Shown here in pieces: positions 52,121-58,753 of a DNA stretch of 58,753 bases. Within the stretch, counting starts at the first letter, position 1. Each line of letters begins with the position of its first letter. The stretch comes from Angustibacter sp. Root456 (lineage in GTDB: Bacteria; Actinomycetota; Actinomycetes; Actinomycetales; Angustibacteraceae). Both the position numbers and the translations under genes were made by a program. Under the pieces are notes generated by a model that made no database searches, was not told the origin of the DNA, and saw only the letters and a program-made list of their open reading frames with translations. The DNA lies in NCBI RefSeq assembly GCF_001426435.1, contig NZ_LMER01000019.1:190338-249090 (forward strand). The letters are read 5' to 3'.

Positions 52121-53449
52121 TCAGCGCAGCAGGCTGGCGAGCTGCGGGTGAGCGGCCACGTAGCCCGCGAGCAGCTGGCGCGCCACGGCCGCCGAGTCGA
52201 CCAACGGGTGCACGGTGAGCGCGAGCAGGGCGGCGTCGCGCGACCCCGTCGTCGCCGCCTCCACCACCGCGTCCTCGACGGCGCGCAGCGAGCTCACCAG
52301 CCCCAGCTGGTGAGCGTCGAACGGCGCCGCCGAGTGCGGCCGCGCCCCGCGGCCGTCGACCACCGCCGGCACCTCGACGATCGCGTCGGCAGGCAGCTGA
52401 TCGAGCGCAGAACCGTTGCGCACGTTGAGGATCAGCTCCGCCGGCTCGTCGGCCAGCACCGCGCGCATCACCGCGAGCGCCACCTGCTCGTACCCACCGC
52501 CCGCGAGGTCGGCCTCGTCGCGGGCCTCGTCAGCGGAGCGCGACTCGGCGAGGTACCCCTCCTCGCGCTCGCGCCGGGCGGCCTCCCACAGGTCCGCGGC
52601 CTGCTCCGGTGACCCGGCGAGCCGCGGGTACAGCCCGCCCTGCTGGTCGCGCAGCGACTCACCGCGCGTGCGGTCGGCCGCCTGGATGGCGGCGACCGCC
52701 TCTCGCTCGAAGTAGTAGTAGTAGAGGTACTCGTTGGGCACGCATCCCAGCAGCCGGAGCAGCTCGCCGCCGAAGAGGCGCCCCTCCTCGAACGAACCCA
52801 GCGCCGCGTCGTCGGCCAGCAGCGCCGGCAGGTGGTCGACGCCGTCCACGCGCAGCGCCCGCAGCCAGCCGAGGTGGTTGAGGCCGGCGTAGTCGGCTTG
52901 CACGGCAGCGGGATGCAGACCGGTGGCGAGCGCAGCGCGTCGCACGAGCCCGGACGGCGAGTCGCAGATCCCGATCACCCGATCACCCAGCACCTGCTGC
53001 ATCGCGCGCGTCACCATGCCGGCCGGGTTGGTGAAGTTCACCACCCACGCCTCGGGGGACAGCTCGGCGAGCCGGCGCGCGACGTCCACCGCCACGGGGA
53101 TGCTGCGCAGCGCGAAGGCCACGCCGCCGGGGCCGGTGGTCTCCTGCCCGAGCACGCCGAGAGACAGCGCTACGCGCTCGTCGGCCACGCGCCCGGCGGC
53201 TCCGCCCACGCGGATGGCCGAGAAGACGACGTCGGCGCCCGAGAGAGCGGCGTCGAGCGTCGTCTCGACGCGAACGGATGGCCCACCGCCTCCTAGCCCG
53301 GCGATCACGTTGCCGATCGCCCTGAGTCGCAGGGGTTCGGAGTCGTAGAGGACGACCTCGTCGATGAGATCGCTCACGCCCGGCCGCTGAAGAGCTCGCA
53401 CGACGAGCGGGACGCGGAAGCCGCCACCACCTAGGATCGTCAGACGCAC
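52121..53449 (-). CDS. Glycoside hydrolase family 4 (6-phospho-beta-glucosidase-like)
   Basis: A 442-aa GH4 enzyme. The family uses NAD and a divalent metal for a redox-assisted cleavage of glycosides, often 6-phosphorylated. Motifs: LTILGGGGFRVPLVVRAL (NAD), VFSAIRVGG, VNFTNPAGMVTRA, GICDSPSG (metal Cys) and GLNHLGWLRAL (metal His). GTG 53449 lies 9 nt after GGGAGG; ATG 53458, directly touching that site, is less likely. It is convergent with the importer operon and divergent from the kinase gene. Confidence 0.9.
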   Translation of the reverse strand: MRLTILGGGGFRVPLVVRALQRPGVSDLIDEVVLYDSEPLRLRAIGNVIAGLGGGGPSVRVETTLDAALSGADVVFSAIRVGGAAGRVADERVALSLGVLGQETTGPGGVAFALRSIPVAVDVARRLAELSPEAWVVNFTNPAGMVTRAMQQVLGDRVIGICDSPSGLVRRAALATGLHPAAVQADYAGLNHLGWLRALRVDGVDHLPALLADDAALGSFEEGRLFGGELLRLLGCVPNEYLYYYYFEREAVAAIQAADRTRGESLRDQQGGLYPRLAGSPEQAADLWEAARREREEGYLAESRSADEARDEADLAGGGYEQVALAVMRAVLADEPAELILNVRNGSALDQLPADAIVEVPAVVDGRGARPHSAAPFDAHQLGLVSSLRAVEDAVVEAATTGSRDAALLALTVHPLVDSAAVARQLLAGYVAAHPQLASLLR

Positions 53450-53517
53450 GAGTCGCATCCTCCCGCGCCGGGCCATCGCGCGCAGCAGGGACCGTCGAGC
53501 AGCCTGACCGACAGGAC

Positions 53518-53532
53518 GGAGGCGCAGCCATC
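53518..53532 (+). promoter_or_regulatory. Ribosome binding site pointing to an ATC start
   Basis: GGAGG at 53518-53522, a 7-nt spacer, then ATC at 53530. No ATG, GTG or TTG exists in this frame from the upstream stop at about 53365 to GTG 53665, which lies inside the conserved kinase domain. Confidence 0.65.
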
Positions 53533-54729
53533 GCACGCCACGAGAACGACCACCACCCGACCGGTGAGCACCTGACTCGCAGCCGCTTCGACCCGCTCGC
53601 CGCGACCCGCCCGCAGGACGTCGACTTCGACCTGCTGCTGGCCGGCACCGTCTTCTTCGACCTGGTGTTCACCGGGCTGCCCGAGCGCCCGGCTACGGGC
53701 ACCGAGGTGTGGGCCGAGGGCATGGGATCGTGCCCCGGCGGTGTCGCGAACGTCGCGATCGCCGCGAGCCGCTTGGGGTTGCGCACCTCGCTCGCGGCGG
53801 CGTTCGGCGACGATTCCTACGGCGAGTTCAACTGGACGACGCTGAGCGAGCAGGAGGGTGTCGACCTGTCGCGCGCCAAGCGCTACGACGGCTGGCACTC
53901 GCCGGTGACGGTGTCGATGTCGGTCGACCTCGATCGCTCCATGGTGTCGCACGGGCACCCCGCGCCGGAGGACGCCAGCACGATGATCGGTGACCCGCCG
54001 CGCGCCCAGGCGACGCTGGTCGACCTGCGCCCCGAGCTCGAGCCGTGGGTCGCGAAGGCTGCCGGTGCCGGCACGTTGCTGTTCGCCGACACCGGTTGGG
54101 ACCCCAGCGGTGAGTGGTCGGAGCAGATGCTGTCGCAGCTCGAGCACTTCCACGCGTTCTTGCCCAACAGCGTCGAGGCCATGGCCTACACGCGCACGGA
54201 CGACCCGTGGGCCGCGTTGTACGCGCTCGCCGACCGCGTCCCGATCGCCGTCGTCACCGCGGGGGCTCATGGCGCGCTCGCGGTCGACTCGGTGAGCGGC
54301 GAGGAGGAGTGGGTGCCGGCGCTGCCCGTGACGCCGCTCGACCCCACGGGTGCGGGTGACGTCTTCGCGGCCGCGTTCGTCACCGGCACGCTCGCCGGCT
54401 GGCCGCTCGCCGACCGGCTCGGCTTCGCCAACCTCTCTGCGGCACTAGCGGTTCAGCAGTTCGGTGGCTCGCTCGCCGCGCCCGGCTGGGGCGACATCGC
54501 CGACTGGTGGCACGCCACCGAGGAGCGCGCGTCCGGTGCGCGGTCGCAGTGGCTGCGCCGCTACGGGTTCCTGCGCGACATCGTCCAGGGCGTGCCGCAG
54601 GAGGCCGTGCGCCGGGCCACCGCCACCATCGGCCGCCAGTCGGACGCCCACCGGTCGGGCGGGAAGGCCCGAAACCGCACGCGACACGCCAACACCGCAG
54701 GTCAGAGCGGTGCGTTTGGCGTGTCGTGA
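53530..54729 (+). CDS. PfkB-family sugar kinase with probable AUC start
   Basis: A 399-aa ribokinase-like enzyme, if started at ATC 53530. The first beta-strand and substrate loop FDLLLAGTVFFDLVFTGLP (33-51), GMGSCPGGVANVAIAASRLGL and the active-site DPTGAGDVFAAAF (Asp277 as base) identify a PfkB carbohydrate kinase that phosphorylates a sugar or nucleoside with ATP. Starting at GTG 53665 (residue 46) would delete half of the first strand. The basic C-terminal tail is encoded by a stem-loop (54682-54726) and may not be conserved. Context: divergent GH4 gene and upstream importer suggest use of an imported sugar. Confidence 0.82.
   Translation: MARHENDHHPTGEHLTRSRFDPLAATRPQDVDFDLLLAGTVFFDLVFTGLPERPATGTEVWAEGMGSCPGGVANVAIAASRLGLRTSLAAAFGDDSYGEFNWTTLSEQEGVDLSRAKRYDGWHSPVTVSMSVDLDRSMVSHGHPAPEDASTMIGDPPRAQATLVDLRPELEPWVAKAAGAGTLLFADTGWDPSGEWSEQMLSQLEHFHAFLPNSVEAMAYTRTDDPWAALYALADRVPIAVVTAGAHGALAVDSVSGEEEWVPALPVTPLDPTGAGDVFAAAFVTGTLAGWPLADRLGFANLSAALAVQQFGGSLAAPGWGDIADWWHATEERASGARSQWLRRYGFLRDIVQGVPQEAVRRATATIGRQSDAHRSGGKARNRTRHANTAGQSGAFGVS
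54682..54726. repeat. Inverted repeat overlapping kinase 3' end and rpfB promoter
   Basis: CGACACGCCAACACCGC (54682-54698) pairs with 54707-54726 (GCGGTG and TTGGCGTGTCG, with 3 unpaired bases). It lies inside the last kinase codons, and the right arm supplies the TTGGCG -35 of the predicted rpfB promoter. Confidence 0.7.
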
Positions 54730-54744
54730 CGTTCTCGTTATGGT
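54716..54744 (+). promoter_or_regulatory. Predicted rpfB promoter
   Basis: TTGGCG (54716-54721), 17-bp spacer, TATGGT (54739-54744). Transcription from about 54751 would give a leader of roughly 170 nt before rpfB. Confidence 0.6.
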
Positions 54745-54750
54745 CGTTGG

Positions 54751-54920
54751 CTGTTGGCCGTGGTCGGGGAAGACCTCGGGCAGCGCGCACGTCGGGGGCA
54801 GGTCCTGATCATGGGCCCTGCCCTTCGTCGTTGAGGGCCCGGAGAGCGAAATGCCGTGGCCCGCAACGCCGAGTGCGCGTGACCGGGACCGTGCGCGGGT
54901 GCTACGACGTCTGGACCGCT
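54751..54920 (+). promoter_or_regulatory. Long structured 5' leader of rpfB
   Basis: About 170 nt without a convincing open frame. One obvious stem is GGGCAGG with CCTGCCC around 54794-54820. rpf leaders in actinobacteria often hold a c-di-AMP (ydaO) riboswitch, but I do not see its conserved GGGGTGAATC-type or AGCTAACC-type segments here. Confidence 0.4.
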
Positions 54921-56015
54921 GTGATCTCACGCACCACTCGACTCATCGTCCAAGGACTGGCGCTGACCGGCCTGGTGGCCGGCACCGTCGCCTTCACCAG
55001 CTTCGACAAGAGCGTTGACCTCGTGGTCGACGGCCAGCACCGCTCGGTGCACGCCTTCGGCTCCACGGTGGGCGACGTCCTGCGCAGCGAGGGGATCACC
55101 GTTGACGGGCACGACATCGTGTCGCCGTCGCCCTCGACGAAGGTGTCGGACGGTTCGGACGTCGTGGTGCGTTACGGCCGCAAGCTGATCGTCACGATCG
55201 ACGGTCACCAGCGAGAGTTCTGGACGACGGCTCTGAGCGTCGACGACGCGCTGACCCAGCTCGGGCTGCGCGCCGACTCCGCGCGCCTGTCGGTGTCGCG
55301 TTCGCTGCCGCTCGGCCGCCAGGGCCTGTCGATGGACCTCGACACCCGCAAGGCCGTGACCCTCGTCGTCGGTGGCAAGAAGTCGGCGCGGGTCACGTAC
55401 GCGGCCACGGTGGGCGACCTGCTCGAGGAGGTCGGCGTCGAGCCGGGCGCGAAGGACCGCCTCTCGGCCCCGCTCACCAAGCCGCTCACCGACGGCGCCT
55501 CGATCCGCCTCGACCGCGTCGTGCAGAAGCAGGAGCAGGCGACGCGCACCGTGGCCTTCAAGACCCGGTCGACGAAGTCGAGCTCGCTCGACAAGGGGAC
55601 GACGAAGGTCACCACCAAGGGCAAGCCCGGCACCGCGAAGGTGACCTACCTCGTCACGTACGTGAACGGCAAGGCCACCGCGCGCAAGGAGCTCACGACC
55701 GTCGTCGTCACCGAGCCGGTGACGCAGGTGCAGAAGGTCGGCACTCGGGCGCCGTCCACGGCGTCGGTCCCCGCCAGCTCCGGCGGCCTCAACTGGGCGG
55801 CGCTGGCCAAGTGCGAGTCCGGTGGCAACCCTCGGGCGGTGAACCCGGCCGGCTACTACGGGCTCTACCAGTTCTCGCTCGCCACCTGGCACCGCGTCGG
55901 CGGCTCGGGCAACCCGATCGACGCCTCGCCGTCCGAGCAGACCATGCGCGCCAAGATGCTCTACGCGCGCGGCGGCGCCTCGCAGTGGGGCTGCGGCTCG
56001 CACCTGTTCGACTGA
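54921..56015 (+). CDS. rpfB: RpfB-like resuscitation-promoting factor
   Basis: A 364-aa secreted muralytic enzyme. After a signal/anchor (LIVQGLALTGLVAGTVAF) come three DUF348 ubiquitin-like repeats (near residues 32-75, 88-135 and 145-195), a G5 domain (about 205-275) and the C-terminal Rpf domain (about 290-364) starting NWAALAKCESGGNP with catalytic Glu299. Rpf proteins cleave peptidoglycan and wake dormant cells. GTG 54921 gives a normal signal peptide but has no clear ribosome binding site; in-frame GTGs at 54879 and 54891 are alternatives. The expected rsmA-ispE genes do not follow. Confidence 0.9.
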   Translation: MISRTTRLIVQGLALTGLVAGTVAFTSFDKSVDLVVDGQHRSVHAFGSTVGDVLRSEGITVDGHDIVSPSPSTKVSDGSDVVVRYGRKLIVTIDGHQREFWTTALSVDDALTQLGLRADSARLSVSRSLPLGRQGLSMDLDTRKAVTLVVGGKKSARVTYAATVGDLLEEVGVEPGAKDRLSAPLTKPLTDGASIRLDRVVQKQEQATRTVAFKTRSTKSSSLDKGTTKVTTKGKPGTAKVTYLVTYVNGKATARKELTTVVVTEPVTQVQKVGTRAPSTASVPASSGGLNWAALAKCESGGNPRAVNPAGYYGLYQFSLATWHRVGGSGNPIDASPSEQTMRAKMLYARGGASQWGCGSHLFD

Positions 56016-56040
56016 CGTCGCGCTGACCGCGCCAGGCGGC

Positions 56041-56688
56041 TCAGGACGGCGGGACGACCCCTGCATCACGCGCCACCACGACGGCGTGGGCGCGGTCGCG
56101 CAGCGCGAGCTTGGCGAAGACGTGCCGCACGTGCGTCTTCACCGTGGCCATGCTGATGACGAGCTCGGCGGCGATCTCGGCGTTCGAGCGCCCCGCCCCG
56201 ATGAGGGCGAGGATCTCGCGCTCGCGCTCGCTGAGGTCGTCGAAGCCGGGCGGCCGGCGAGGCGGCAGCGGCGGGCTGGCGGAGAAGTGCGTCATCAGCC
56301 GAGCCAGCACCGCCGGGGCGATCACCGGCTCACCGGCGGCGGCCCGGCGCACGGCGTCGACGAGGCCGTCGGACGTGACGTCCTTGAGCAGGAAGCCGAC
56401 GGCGCCCGCCCGCAGCGCGTCGGCGACGTGCTGGTCGGCGTCGAAGGTCGTCAGCGCCAGCACCTTGGCGCTGCTCGTCGCGGTGATGCGCCGGGTGGCC
56501 TCGACCCCATCGAGCACGGGCATGCGCAGGTCCATCAGGATGACGTCGGGCGCCAGGTCGGCGGCGGCGTCGACCGCTGCTGCACCGTCGGACGCCTCAC
56601 CCACCACCTCGACACCCGCGAGCTCGAGGATCAGCCTCAGGCCGTGGCGCACCATCTCTTGGTCGTCGACGAGCAGCACCCGCGTCAT
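56041..56688 (-). CDS. NarL/LuxR-family response regulator
   Basis: A 215-aa two-component regulator: receiver domain with phospho-acceptor Asp53 in VILMDLRMP and acidic pair VDDQ at 8-11, a linker, and a LuxR-type helix-turn-helix (FDDLSEREREILALIGAGRSNAEIAAELVISMATVKTHV, about 148-186). Its ATG overlaps the kinase stop by 4 nt. It is convergent with rpfB (25 nt apart), so it does not share that promoter. Confidence 0.93.
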   Translation of the reverse strand: MTRVLLVDDQEMVRHGLRLILELAGVEVVGEASDGAAAVDAAADLAPDVILMDLRMPVLDGVEATRRITATSSAKVLALTTFDADQHVADALRAGAVGFLLKDVTSDGLVDAVRRAAAGEPVIAPAVLARLMTHFSASPPLPPRRPPGFDDLSEREREILALIGAGRSNAEIAAELVISMATVKTHVRHVFAKLALRDRAHAVVVARDAGVVPPS

Positions 56689-57794
56689 GCGGCACCGCCG
56701 GCGGGGATCGTCACGCTGACGGCGAAGCGGCCGGCGTCGTGGCTGACGTCGAACGTGCCACCGAGCAGCTCGGCGCGGTGCCTGATGCCGGTGAGCCCAC
56801 GGCCGGCCACGGGCGGTCGGCTGTGTCGCGCGGCGTTGACGGCCGTCAGGCTCACGCGGTCGGGCTGCCAGCGGACGTCCAGCTGCACGGGTTGGCCCGG
56901 TGCGTGGCGTCCGGCGTTGGTGAGGCACTCGCGCACGATCCGGCTCACCGCCATCGACACCGGAGCGTGCTCGGACGCCGGGGTGCCGCTCACGGACAAC
57001 GAGTTCGCGATGCCGGCGGCGCGCGCCCGCTCGGCGACGTCGGCGATCGACTCGGCGCCGGGGCCGACGTCCTCGCCGTCCGGCGCCAGCAGCTGAAGCA
57101 CCTCGCGGATCTCGCCGAGGGTGCGGTGCGCCGTCGCACGGATCGCCTCGACCGGATCGACCGCCCGGTCGGGCGAGACGCGCAGTGCGGAGGCGGCGGC
57201 CTCGGCTTGGATCGCGATCAGCGTGAGCTCGTGGCCGACGACGTCGTGCAGCTCCTGGGCGATGCGCGCCCGCTCGGCGCCGACGGCGGCCGCCTCTGCG
57301 CGGGACCGCTCGGCGGCGAGCTCCTCGGTGAGCTCGACGAGTGCGAGGTTCTGCCGACGCTGGTGGCGCATCAGGCGCCCGGCCAGCGCCGGCGCAGCCA
57401 CGACGAGTACCGCGCCGATGGCGGCCACGGGCACCTCGGGTCCGAGCAAGGTGCCGATCACGGAGGCCGCCGACGCCACGGTGACGGTGGCAGCGAAGGC
57501 CCGGCTGGACTCCACGCGCTCACCCAGAGCGAAGAACTGCAGCACGACGACGACGAAGCCGAGCACCGGGTAGCCGACGAGGGGCACGAGCCAGAAGGCC
57601 GCCGACACCAGGGCTGCCGGCACCGGCAGCGTGCGGCGCCAAGCCAGCGGCAGCGTCGAGCCGACGACGTAGAGGACGCCGACGGCGGGCTCGGCGAGCG
57701 GCGCGACCCCCTGCTGCACGAGCCCGAGCACGGTGAACACCACGGCCAGCGCCGCGTCGAGCCGCGTCGTGCGCAGGCGTCGCAGAAGATCCAC
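56685..57794 (-). CDS. Sensor histidine kinase (HisKA_3 type)
   Basis: A 369-aa membrane kinase with four to five N-terminal helices (to about residue 140), a coiled-coil stretch, the HisKA_3 dimerisation box with His183 in AQELHDVVGHELTLIAIQ and a short HATPase domain (VRECLTNAGRHAPGQPVQLDV, GRGLTGIRHRAELLGG). There is no extracytoplasmic sensor domain, so it probably senses membrane state, like DesK or LiaS relatives. GTG 57794 is preferred because TACCCT ends 6 nt upstream; an ATG at 57833 would be upstream of that promoter. Confidence 0.92.
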   Translation of the reverse strand: MDLLRRLRTTRLDAALAVVFTVLGLVQQGVAPLAEPAVGVLYVVGSTLPLAWRRTLPVPAALVSAAFWLVPLVGYPVLGFVVVVLQFFALGERVESSRAFAATVTVASAASVIGTLLGPEVPVAAIGAVLVVAAPALAGRLMRHQRRQNLALVELTEELAAERSRAEAAAVGAERARIAQELHDVVGHELTLIAIQAEAAASALRVSPDRAVDPVEAIRATAHRTLGEIREVLQLLAPDGEDVGPGAESIADVAERARAAGIANSLSVSGTPASEHAPVSMAVSRIVRECLTNAGRHAPGQPVQLDVRWQPDRVSLTAVNAARHSRPPVAGRGLTGIRHRAELLGGTFDVSHDAGRFAVSVTIPAGGAA

Positions 57795-57800
57795 GCGCCG

Positions 57801-57806
57801 AGGGTA
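57801..57806 (-). promoter_or_regulatory. Leaderless -10 hexamer TACCCT
   Basis: On the minus strand TACCCT ends 6 nt before GTG 57794. Confidence 0.65.
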
Positions 57807-57915
57807 GGTCGGCGGTGTTGCCGGACGCATCATCCTGCGGGCTGAGCGGCGGCGCCGCCAGGGGCTGAGCGCAAGACCGTCCCGGCGGTCGATGTGGCGG
57901 CGGCCCGCACGCTCC

Positions 57916-57921
57916 TACCTT
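57916..57921 (+). promoter_or_regulatory. Possible -10 (TACCTT) for the membrane protein gene
   Basis: TACCTT would give a leader of about 66 nt before ATG 57994. No good -35 is seen. The rest of 57834-57993 shows nothing else. Confidence 0.35.
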
Positions 57922-57993
57922 CGGTGACCGGCTCGCCGAGCCGTCGGGCCTCGAACCTGGAGGCCATCCTCAGCAACCCGAAGGAACGCAGTC

Positions 57994-58695
57994 ATGTCTC
58001 TGGTCGCACCTCTCGACCGAACCACCACCTCCGGCGCTACCGCCGCTCGATCCATCGAACGCCTCAGCGCCCGCTTCGGTGTAGCGTTCACCGTCTGCCA
58101 GCTCAGCGTCATGGTGCTCATGGCGACTCTCGTCCTGCCGAACGGCGGCTCCCCGAGCGACCCGCCTCTCGAGCGCGGCACCCACGTGCTGGATGCCGCC
58201 ACCGCCTACCGGCTGGGCAACTACGCCTTCATGGTGGCCGGCACGCTGCTGCTCGGCTTCCTCGGCGTCGTCCACCATCGGCTGAGACGGGCCGACACCA
58301 CGGGCTCCTTGTCGGCAGTGGCCGTGGCCTCGGGCACCCTGCTCGCCCTCGTCTGGCCGTTCGCCGGCGTGCTGCACGACGTCGCCCTGGACGCCGCCAG
58401 CGCCGGCTCCGACGTCCGCATCCTCGCCGGCTGGGACTCCGTGGCGCCGTACGCGCTCGCGTTCTCGGTGCTGCCGCGGCTGTTCTTCGTCGGCGCCATC
58501 GTGCTGGGCCTGCGCCGGACGGGGACGTCGCCTTGGCTGCAGCGCACCGGACTGGTGCTTCTGCCCGTGAGTCTCGTGGGCAGCGCGACGGTCGTCGTCG
58601 GCGAGCTCTTCCCCCTGCTCGCCCTCACGACCCTCGGCTACGAGGTCTGGGTGGGCGCCGTGGCCTGGCGCTGGCTGCGCGACACCCCCCACTGA
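57994..58695 (+). CDS. Six-helix membrane protein of unknown function
   Basis: A 233-aa integral membrane protein with about six hydrophobic segments (near residues 30-48, 75-92, 106-126, 148-168, 182-202 and 206-225). The helix pattern resembles DUF998-type proteins but I cannot assign a family firmly. AAGGA precedes ATG 57994 by 8 nt. Its divergent position next to the two-component system makes it a candidate target. Confidence 0.6.
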   Translation: MSLVAPLDRTTTSGATAARSIERLSARFGVAFTVCQLSVMVLMATLVLPNGGSPSDPPLERGTHVLDAATAYRLGNYAFMVAGTLLLGFLGVVHHRLRRADTTGSLSAVAVASGTLLALVWPFAGVLHDVALDAASAGSDVRILAGWDSVAPYALAFSVLPRLFFVGAIVLGLRRTGTSPWLQRTGLVLLPVSLVGSATVVVGELFPLLALTTLGYEVWVGAVAWRWLRDTPH

Positions 58696-58721
58696 CCCCC
58701 ACCCCACCCCCACCCCGACCC

Positions 58722-58753
58722 GTGCGTGCACTTCGGACCCGAAGTGCACGCAC
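58722..58753. repeat. Repeat family B palindrome at the window end
   Basis: GTGCGTGCACTTCGG (58722-58736) and its exact reverse complement (58739-58753) flank a 2-nt centre. It shares GCACTTCGGA and CCGAAGTGC with the palindrome at 1673-1692. It lies 26 nt after the membrane protein stop and may extend past the window. Confidence 0.85.

Noticed and set aside
53665-54729. PfkB gene starting at GTG 53665
   Set aside because: This would remove the first beta-strand (FDLLLAGTVFFDL) of the kinase fold, and no ribosome binding site precedes it.
54751-54920. c-di-AMP (ydaO) riboswitch before rpfB
   Set aside because: Expected from related genomes, but the conserved GGGGTGAATC-type and AGCTAACC-type segments are not visible. 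A covariance search is needed before calling it.
54507-54920. N-terminal extension of rpfB into the kinase gene
   Set aside because: The open frame runs through the kinase 3' end and the predicted rpfB promoter; the sequence before the signal peptide is Arg/Gly-rich and unlike any Rpf.
57795-57833. Histidine kinase starting at ATG 57833
   Set aside because: The extra residues are not conserved-looking and the codon lies upstream of the TACCCT -10 that fits GTG 57794.

Overview
The window is very GC-rich DNA from an actinobacterium (Actinomycetota). The evidence is frequent GTG starts, GTGA/ATGA gene overlaps, a resuscitation-promoting factor, a protein O-mannosyltransferase, a mycothiol-type TIGR03086 protein, a SepX/GlpR-like division protein and many leaderless promoters. 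Content and order fit a Kineosporiales-like or related lineage, but the genus is only a guess. I see no integrase, transposase, phage gene or CRISPR array. It reads as chromosomal core interleaved with lineage-specific blocks.

Layout. 0.1-6.0 kb: a geranylgeranyl-reductase-like flavoprotein, divergent from a 1372-aa DUF4011 superfamily-1 helicase that overlaps a 55-aa gene. 6.1-9.7 kb: mscL, a SAF/CpaB-like protein, an MTA-phosphorylase-type enzyme, an fmdB-type zinc-ribbon gene with a CIRCE-like operator, and an S66 peptidase. 9.8-13.2 kb: TPR protein, FAD dehydrogenase, two membrane proteins. 13.4-16.5 kb: a molybdate operon (helix-turn-helix/MOP regulator, modABC) with two operator-like palindromes. 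16.5-20.8 kb: a membrane protein/CopC/MauE/DsbA cassette and a cation:proton antiporter. 20.9-26.1 kb: penicillin-acylase-family hydrolase, 5-formyl-THF cyclo-ligase, diguanylate cyclase. 26.3-31.0 kb: galU-glp-moaC-mog-rimJ and sepX. 31.0-33.3 kb: cupin, tRNA-Ala(CGC) and small genes. 33.4-36.1 kb: an ECF41 sigma factor, a probable target oxidoreductase and an aldo-keto reductase. 36.1-40.2 kb: YcxB-like, AlkB-like, hemerythrin and Pmt genes on the minus strand. 40.2-45.9 kb: SDR-rsmI and metG-tatD-DUF1990-epimerase. 45.8-54.7 kb: surface-sugar genes, a CUT1 sugar importer without its ATPase, a GH4 glycosidase and a PfkB kinase. 54.7-58.7 kb: rpfB, a two-component system and a membrane protein.

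Three sequence-level signals run through the region. First, 17 genes have a TANNNT hexamer 6-8 nt before the start codon, the signature of leaderless transcripts, and this fixes several starts. Second, unusually long near-perfect intergenic palindromes occur at gene ends. One family with core CTGGCGTGCATGATCACGGG appears seven times, three of them as a 32-bp tandem array. Third, short tandem repeats of mostly 15 bp sit at or across stop codons; in two genes every copy carries an in-frame stop.

Points of most interest: the CIRCE-like element before fmdB, two matched ECF41-type promoters, a probable AUC start codon in the PfkB gene, and the sugar block between tatD and rpfB, which are usually neighbours in actinobacteria.
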